From Candidatus Gottesmanbacteria bacterium RIFCSPLOWO2_01_FULL_42_22 (lineage in GTDB: Bacteria; Patescibacteriota; Microgenomatia; 2-02-FULL-39-11), in the NCBI GenBank assembly GCA_001779315.1, contig MFJU01000041.1, positions 1 to 35,988 of the forward strand: a DNA stretch of 35,988 bases. The letters run 5' to 3'. Numbering within the stretch: the stretch's first letter is position 1; each line of letters begins with the position of its first letter. Under the pieces are notes generated by a model. That model was not told the DNA's origin, did not search any database, and was given only the letters and a program-made list of their open reading frames with translations. The position numbers and the translations under genes are program-made. Shown one piece after another: positions 31,727 to 35,988 of the stretch.

Positions 31727-32389
31727 CTATTCAAAATAAATAAATTCATAATCCCCGGAGTAACCGAAATGTTTGAAAAGCCAAATCCAGCTTTCGCGAT
31801 CGAAAAAAGACTCGCAGGTTAAAGCCCAACATTCCAGGTTAAAGAGCTCTTTTTCATTGCGGTAGCTTTCCACAGCCAGATATTTCTGCCTGCCGACCCT
31901 TTCGATTTGGGCGAGTGCCTGTGACAATTCCGGCAGGCTTAAATTATGCAATGTGGTGATAGAAATTACCAGATCGAACTCCCTGTCCTGATAAGGATAT
32001 TTGTCTTCCGCCCGGCCCCAGTGCAAAAACTGTCTGATCTCTGCTTTGGCGTGTGCCAGTCCGTAATGGGAGATATCAAAACCGGCAATGGTTACCTCGG
32101 GCAGCAGTTTTTTTATTTCATATAAAAGAAATCCTTTGCCGCAGCCGACATCCAGCACTTTGGATTTATTGTTAAGTTTATATCTGGCAATCAGCATCCG
32201 CGCCACTCCCTCCCAGCGGCCATCGTATTTATAGCCGCCATAGCCGTAGCGTCTGTCGCCGTCCCAATAATCCCGTCCGTACTTTTTAGCGACTCCCATG
32301 CAATGGACTTTATCATCCGTCATCCTGCCCAGGTAATCGCGTTTGGTCTTTTTATGCAAAGGAGTTATTAAATTAACTAAAGTTCCCAT
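31727..32389 (-). CDS. SAM-dependent methyltransferase
   Basis: A 220-residue class I methyltransferase. Motif I is SKVLDVGCGKGFLLYEIKK (about 78-96). TIAGFDISHYGLAHAKAE, FDLVISITTLHNL and KYLAVESYRNEKELFNL follow in order. The N-terminal 75 residues (DYLGRMTDDKVHCMGVAKKYGRDYWDGDRRYGYGG) form an unusual cap. A close sugar-methylating role is likely from context, but no specific family is named. It overlaps the upstream cupin gene by 17 bp, with a further 101 bp before the dehydrogenase ATG, so the operon may be re-initiated there. Confidence 0.84.
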   Translation of the reverse strand: MGTLVNLITPLHKKTKRDYLGRMTDDKVHCMGVAKKYGRDYWDGDRRYGYGGYKYDGRWEGVARMLIARYKLNNKSKVLDVGCGKGFLLYEIKKLLPEVTIAGFDISHYGLAHAKAEIRQFLHWGRAEDKYPYQDREFDLVISITTLHNLSLPELSQALAQIERVGRQKYLAVESYRNEKELFNLECWALTCESFFDRESWIWLFKHFGYSGDYEFIYFE

Positions 32390-32930
32390 TTTTCTTTATT
32401 CTTTTCAATAATTTTTGATAATATATTCTGTTTTCTTGCCTATCGTCTCCCTTTGGCGCCCACAAAGGATAGATGGAATCTAGACGACGGTTGAATCTAC
32501 CTGACTTGACTTCATGAAAGATTACATAGGGTGTTACAGGAATAGTCACATGCCACAAACCACGTCTTATTCTGCAAATGAACAAGTCGTATTTGTCTAA
32601 AATTTTAGCATTTATTACCTCTCCTTTGGTACCAAAGATGAATAAGGCCATTTTCCCCTTAATCATCTGGTATGTCTCATCCCTCCTAATATGTTTTTGC
32701 GGCCGACGGTAGATTCCCCGATGGTGCAGAATTACCATTTGATGCAGCCTTTCATTCATATTTTTATGGAGGCAAATTCGTAAATCGCAATTATTCCTTT
32801 TACGGGAAAGTTCTTCCATCTCGTTAACGGTAACTAAAGACAATGAGGGTATATCTGATTTAGTTGTAAACGAAAGACTCCGGCCCTTTTTGTCTTCTAT
32901 TGCTTCAAAACTTTTAATAATACTGCTCAT
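32373..32930 (-). CDS. WbuC-like cupin
   Basis: A 185-residue protein matching the small cupin family found in O-antigen loci (WbuC). The signature is RICLHKNMNERLHQMVILHHRGIYR, with PQKHIRRDETYQMIKGKMALFIF giving the cupin metal-binding His and Glu. It ends with a VTIPVTPYVIFHEVKSG barrel strand and a basic C-terminus (LLKRIKKNGNFS). The function of the family in polysaccharide biosynthesis is not well defined. It overlaps the RmlD-like gene by 4 bp. Domain call is by motif, not search. Confidence 0.72.
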   Translation of the reverse strand: MSSIIKSFEAIEDKKGRSLSFTTKSDIPSLSLVTVNEMEELSRKRNNCDLRICLHKNMNERLHQMVILHHRGIYRRPQKHIRRDETYQMIKGKMALFIFGTKGEVINAKILDKYDLFICRIRRGLWHVTIPVTPYVIFHEVKSGRFNRRLDSIYPLWAPKGDDRQENRIYYQKLLKRIKKNGNFS

Positions 32931-33790
32931 GGCTGTTTTTTAATGATTAAATCCAAAACCTCTCCAATCGGACGGATGTGAATTCCTTTAACTTTGCGGA
33001 TTTTAGCAGTATTCATGGAAACATTTTTAGGACGTTTTTCAATGAGCGGAAAATCATCGATACTGCAGCCGGTAATCTTTATCTTTTTACCCATTTTTTG
33101 CATCAAAAGTTCAAGCAGTTGCCGCCGGCTGAACCCCCTGTCATTACCAAGATGATATAATCCCCAGGCCTTTTTTTCCAATAAGACTAAAACGGCCGAG
33201 ATGACATCGTCTACAAAAACAGGGCTGAAAACCTGGTCGGCAGCCACTGTAATGTTCTTTTCCGTTCTTATTTGTTTCAGCCAGTTGGTAAAAATTGTAC
33301 CGTCCCCTTCATCTGAACCGTAGACTTTGCCCAATCTGACAATTATGTATGAATGGCAGTTTTCTTGTATGAATTTTTCAACTTCAAGTTTCTGCCTGCC
33401 GTAAGTCAGGATGGGATTGGGATTTACCCTTTCTGAATAATTACCCTTCAATCCGTCAAAAACGAATTCAGTCGAAGTGAATATAAGCGGCAATTGCCAT
33501 TTCTTTAGAACTTTGATTATTCTTATAATGCTTTCAACGTTCAGTTTTCTCGAGCGTATTTTATCTTTAGCGCATGAATCCGGATGGGTATCTCCCAAAA
33601 GGATAATTGCCGCTTCGAAAATTTCCGGAGATTTAATAACATCAGCCAAATTCTGCTTGACCGCGTCAAATTTCAAACCTCCGGGAATTTTTCTGGAATT
33701 ATAGGTAGGGACTACCCGCTTCCCCAAAATCACCCGGAAATGGGAACCGATAAAGCTTGATCCTCCCAATATCAGAATTTTTTTAGTCAT
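32927..33790 (-). CDS. RmlD-like SDR, NDP-keto-sugar reductase
   Basis: A 287-residue atypical SDR with ILILGGSSFIGSHFRVIL, a FTSTEFVFDGLKGNYSE segment as in dTDP-4-dehydrorhamnose reductases, and the catalytic YGRQKLEVEKFI (Y-x-x-x-K). IVRLGKVYG and VAADQVFSPVFVDDV follow, the last also typical of RmlD. It would reduce a 4-keto-deoxy-NDP-sugar. No RmlA, RmlB or RmlC was seen here, so the precursor is unknown. Overlaps the cupin and the transketolase gene by 4 bp each, showing a tightly coupled operon. Confidence 0.85.
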   Translation of the reverse strand: MTKKILILGGSSFIGSHFRVILGKRVVPTYNSRKIPGGLKFDAVKQNLADVIKSPEIFEAAIILLGDTHPDSCAKDKIRSRKLNVESIIRIIKVLKKWQLPLIFTSTEFVFDGLKGNYSERVNPNPILTYGRQKLEVEKFIQENCHSYIIVRLGKVYGSDEGDGTIFTNWLKQIRTEKNITVAADQVFSPVFVDDVISAVLVLLEKKAWGLYHLGNDRGFSRRQLLELLMQKMGKKIKITGCSIDDFPLIEKRPKNVSMNTAKIRKVKGIHIRPIGEVLDLIIKKQP

Positions 33791-34704
33791 TTGACTAGTT
33801 TTACGGCAGTTTGAACGATATCGCCCGCCGTAATGTTATTTTTAACCAATTGCTCCTTTTGTGAGCCGTAACCGGCCGGAAATTCATCAGGCAGTGCAAG
33901 TCGGCGGAAAAATTTCCTGTCGGCAAAATCAGCTTCGCTGATGATTTCCGCCATACTTGAGCCTAAACCGCCGGTCAAAGAATGCTCTTCAATGGAAATA
34001 ATCGCACGATAAGACTTAAAGATTTTGAGGATTGTTTTTTTATCAAGGGGTTTAAGAGTCGGCACATGCAGAATGCCAACCGAAATCTTTTTTCTCTCCA
34101 GTTTTTTCCGGGCTTCCATGGCTAATTGCAGAGTGATGCCTGTCGTCACCAGCAATACATCCTTACCTTGTGCATACTGATAAACCTTGCCTATACGGAA
34201 ACTGCCGCGGCTGACGATTTGATCATTGCCTTTGGCCAATCTGATATATATTGGCCCCGGCCAATCAACCGTTTGAGGCATCATTTTTTCCATTTCCTTA
34301 GCGTCCGCACAGGCAATAACTGTCATATTGGGAATTGCCCGCATGATGGCGATATCTTCTATAGCCAGATGAGTCGGGCCCAAAGGTGCATAAACCAGCC
34401 CGCCGCCGCTGCCGATTAAGCGGACTTTTGCCTTATGGAGCGCCAGATCAATAACAATCTGCTCAAAACAACGCCGGGTCAGAAAAGTGGCGATGGTATT
34501 GATATAGACAATTTTTCCCTCCAGGGCAAGACCGGCCGCCATTGCGATGATATAAGCCTCACTTACTCCCTCTTTCAAAAACCGCTCCGGCATCTCTTTT
34601 TCAAACCGGGAAAGAGTTCCGTAGCCCAAATCGGAACCGATAAAATAGATGCGCTTATCCTTTTTGGCCAGGCGGTAAACCATTTCCAAACTCATTTTTC
34701 TCAT
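33787..34704 (-). CDS. Transketolase, C-terminal half (pyrimidine-binding and C domains)
   Basis: The ORF continues to 34773, but the ATG at 34704-34702 (MRKMSLEMVYRLAKKDKR) overlaps the N-half stop by ATGA and is the likely start, giving 305 residues. The sequence has GTLSRFEKEMPERFLKEGVSEA, with the conserved Glu of the Pyr domain, MAAGLALEGKIVYINTIATFLTRRCFEQI, and the central GPTHLAIEDIAIMRAIPNM. LVTTGITLQLAMEARKKL and IEEHSLTGGLGSSMAEI complete the C-terminal domain. It needs the N-half encoded just upstream. Probable product use in the locus: supplying sedoheptulose 7-phosphate for the heptose module, or a TPP-dependent two-carbon transfer on a sugar. Confidence 0.9.
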   Translation of the reverse strand: MRKMSLEMVYRLAKKDKRIYFIGSDLGYGTLSRFEKEMPERFLKEGVSEAYIIAMAAGLALEGKIVYINTIATFLTRRCFEQIVIDLALHKAKVRLIGSGGGLVYAPLGPTHLAIEDIAIMRAIPNMTVIACADAKEMEKMMPQTVDWPGPIYIRLAKGNDQIVSRGSFRIGKVYQYAQGKDVLLVTTGITLQLAMEARKKLERKKISVGILHVPTLKPLDKKTILKIFKSYRAIISIEEHSLTGGLGSSMAEIISEADFADRKFFRRLALPDEFPAGYGSQKEQLVKNNITAGDIVQTAVKLVK

Positions 34705-35519
34705 CGGTAATCCTCCAAACCCTGATACAGATTCTGCATTATTTCCCCCTTCAAGTCCCGGCGGTGATGCCATTCCGGATTGTTTTCCGTCATCTTAATG
34801 CCTTTTCCTTTAACGGTATGGCAAATTAAAAGTCCGGGTTTATTCTTTTTGAATGGAAGCCGTTTCAGTTGACTGTAAATTTGCCTTTTATCATGTCCGT
34901 CCGTCTCCCTCACGGCAAAACCGAAACTAAGCCATTTATCGGCAAAAGGCTCCAAGTCAACTATTTCCTTTGTGGCTCCCCAGGACTGCATTTTGTTGTA
35001 ATCGACTAAAACGATAAGATTATCAAGGCGGTGTTTGGCAGCGTAGAGGGCAGCCTCCCAGACAGAACCTTCATTCGATTCCCCGTCGCCGATAAGGACA
35101 AATACCCTGTGGTGCTTTTTGTCCCGTTTGGCGGCTAAAGCCATGCCAATCCCAACCGCCAGACCGTGACCCAGGCTGCCTGTTGAAATCTCCACCCCGG
35201 GAATGGCATGTTCCGGATGTCCGCCTAAAAAAGTCTCTGCTTGGCAAAAAGAAGTTAATTTTTCTTTGGGGAAAAAACCTTTTTCGGCAAGAATTGCATA
35301 ATAAGAAAGACATCCCTGTCCTTTACTGAGTATAAAACGGTCTCGGTTAGGCCATTCCGGATTATTTGGACGGTATTTAAGAATGTGATTATATAGAACA
35401 AGCAGTATTTCAGTTATGGAAAAAGCGGAAGCAAGATGACCCCGTCCGGCCTGGGCTAGCATGTCCAAAACCACTTTTCTGATATATTTTGATTGTTTAT
35501 CCAAATCCTTATTTTTCAT
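34701..35519 (-). CDS. Transketolase, N-terminal half (TPP-binding domain)
   Basis: A 272-residue protein with the transketolase N-terminal order: RGHLASAFSITEILLVLYNH, RDRFILSKGQGCLSYYAIL, LGGHPEHAIPGVEISTGSLGHGLAVG and the TPP motif GDGESNEGSVWEAALYAAKHR. VDYNKMQSWG follows, giving the GDG-(about 25)-N pattern, and then TDGHDKRQIYSQLKRLP. The C-terminal IKMTENNPEWHHRR is close to the usual MENNPAWHG segment. It forms the heterodimeric split transketolase with the next gene. The first codons overlap the kinase-like gene by 11 bp. Confidence 0.92.
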   Translation of the reverse strand: MKNKDLDKQSKYIRKVVLDMLAQAGRGHLASAFSITEILLVLYNHILKYRPNNPEWPNRDRFILSKGQGCLSYYAILAEKGFFPKEKLTSFCQAETFLGGHPEHAIPGVEISTGSLGHGLAVGIGMALAAKRDKKHHRVFVLIGDGESNEGSVWEAALYAAKHRLDNLIVLVDYNKMQSWGATKEIVDLEPFADKWLSFGFAVRETDGHDKRQIYSQLKRLPFKKNKPGLLICHTVKGKGIKMTENNPEWHHRRDLKGEIMQNLYQGLEDYR

Positions 35520-35988
35520 AAGCTTCCCTAGCTATACTGACCATCCCGGCGGCCTTTTTAAGCTGCCGACTTAAGATTGATTCGGGAATATCTTTGGTTT
35601 TTCCTGAAAATTGGCGCCGTTGCCAACCTCTACCGGTAAATTCATTGAGCATTATAAGCGACCATTTGAGAGCATACAACGGATAAACTGTCTTAAGCCT
35701 TATACCTAATTCTTTATCAAACAGGGAAATAATTTTTCCTGAAAATAAACCTTTTTGTTCGTCCGTCAGTCTCATTTGCGGATGAAGCAGAAAATCAGAA
35801 ATCATTTTTACTGGATCATCCCAGCCTGCATGCTCCATATCGGTAAAATAAAGCCTGCCATCCTCTCCCCTTATGGCATTATGAAAACCGAAGTCAGAAG
35901 GGCTTAAAAACCGCTTTTCTTTTACCAATATTTCTGCTGCTTTTACCCCCTGTATTTTCACTTTTATTTCTTCGAAGGTGGGATCAAA
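35509..35988 (-). CDS. C-terminal part of an APH-like kinase (5'-partial)
   Basis: The frame is open to the right edge of the window. The track start at 35961 is only an internal GTG, and coding-like sequence (FDPTFEEIKVKIQGVKA) continues to 35988. The protein has the APH-family catalytic segment in the form LSPSDFGFHNAIRGEDG, with the base Asp and the metal-binding Asn, and LYFTDMEHAGWDDPVKMISDF supplying the DxE motif and the following D-P segment. Relatives phosphorylate sugars, choline or aminoglycosides. In this locus a sugar kinase is the most natural guess. It overlaps the transketolase N-half gene by 11 bp and is probably the first visible gene of the operon. Confidence 0.72.
   Translation of the reverse strand, partial: FDPTFEEIKVKIQGVKAAEILVKEKRFLSPSDFGFHNAIRGEDGRLYFTDMEHAGWDDPVKMISDFLLHPQMRLTDEQKGLFSGKIISLFDKELGIRLKTVYPLYALKWSLIMLNEFTGRGWQRRQFSGKTKDIPESILSRQLKKAAGMVSIAREAYEK

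Noticed and set aside
1-35988. CRISPR array, tRNA or rRNA genes, insertion sequence
   Set aside because: No regularly spaced direct repeats, no cloverleaf with a T-arm GTTCRA signature, no rRNA-like stretches and no transposase-like ORF were noticed on either strand.

Overview
The window looks like a piece of a Candidate Phyla Radiation (Patescibacteria) chromosome, most likely Microgenomates-like. Genes are packed head to tail, mostly with 4-bp ATGA overlaps. The 5' end encodes envelope protein types that I associate with CPR genomes: a WxL/DUF916-like secreted pair, and a giant fibre protein carrying the NFQGRL...SVGYALN module. No tRNA, rRNA, CRISPR array, transposase or phage structural gene was recognised. 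The assignment is inference from gene content and needs a marker gene or a protein search.

Left part (1-9102, + strand): a membrane-protein tail, then two secreted beta-rich proteins, then a 760-bp AT-rich gap with no gene but a promoter-like sequence and many inverted repeats. Next comes a 1376-residue single-span surface fibre whose cytoplasmic N-terminus is a tyrosine-recombinase core-binding (SAM-like) domain. A small membrane-anchored protein with eight cysteines and an O-antigen ligase/polymerase-like protein with C-terminal TPRs follow, overlapping by ATGA.

Middle (9103-11480): a 509-bp gene-free stretch rich in strong hairpins leads into a lone, somewhat G+C-richer lipoprotein gene that ends at an elaborate intrinsic terminator. 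This reads as a self-contained transcription unit, possibly acquired.

Right part (11489-35988, almost all - strand): a large glycan-assembly locus. It holds a GT2 glycosyltransferase, six GT-C-like multi-span membrane proteins (three of them paralogues), a PLP-homeostasis protein, and a sugar aminotransferase coupled to a GNAT-formyltransferase fusion (predicted N-acylated amino sugar). It also holds a heptose-type module (SIS isomerase plus an order-inverted HldE-like nucleotidyltransferase-kinase), four SDR epimerases/dehydratases/reductases, a zinc-type dehydrogenase, two methyltransferases, a WbuC-like cupin, a split transketolase pair and a partial APH-like kinase. Together these could make and polymerise an unusual heptose- and amino-sugar-containing surface glycan. 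Transketolase could supply sedoheptulose 7-phosphate, GmhA/HldE-like enzymes could activate it, SDR/MDR/methyltransferases could tailor it, and the GT2/GT-C proteins with the Wzy-like protein could assemble it.

Three short palindromic elements lie in or at the edges of genes of the glycan locus. One encodes an extra loop inside the aminotransferase, one forms the N-terminal extension of an epimerase, and one sits just upstream of the dehydrogenase. They look like REP/RPE-type insertions in coding DNA. The best candidates for something new are the recombinase-domain surface fibre, the two structured gene-free regions (2149-2909 and 9103-9611) and the in-gene palindromes.
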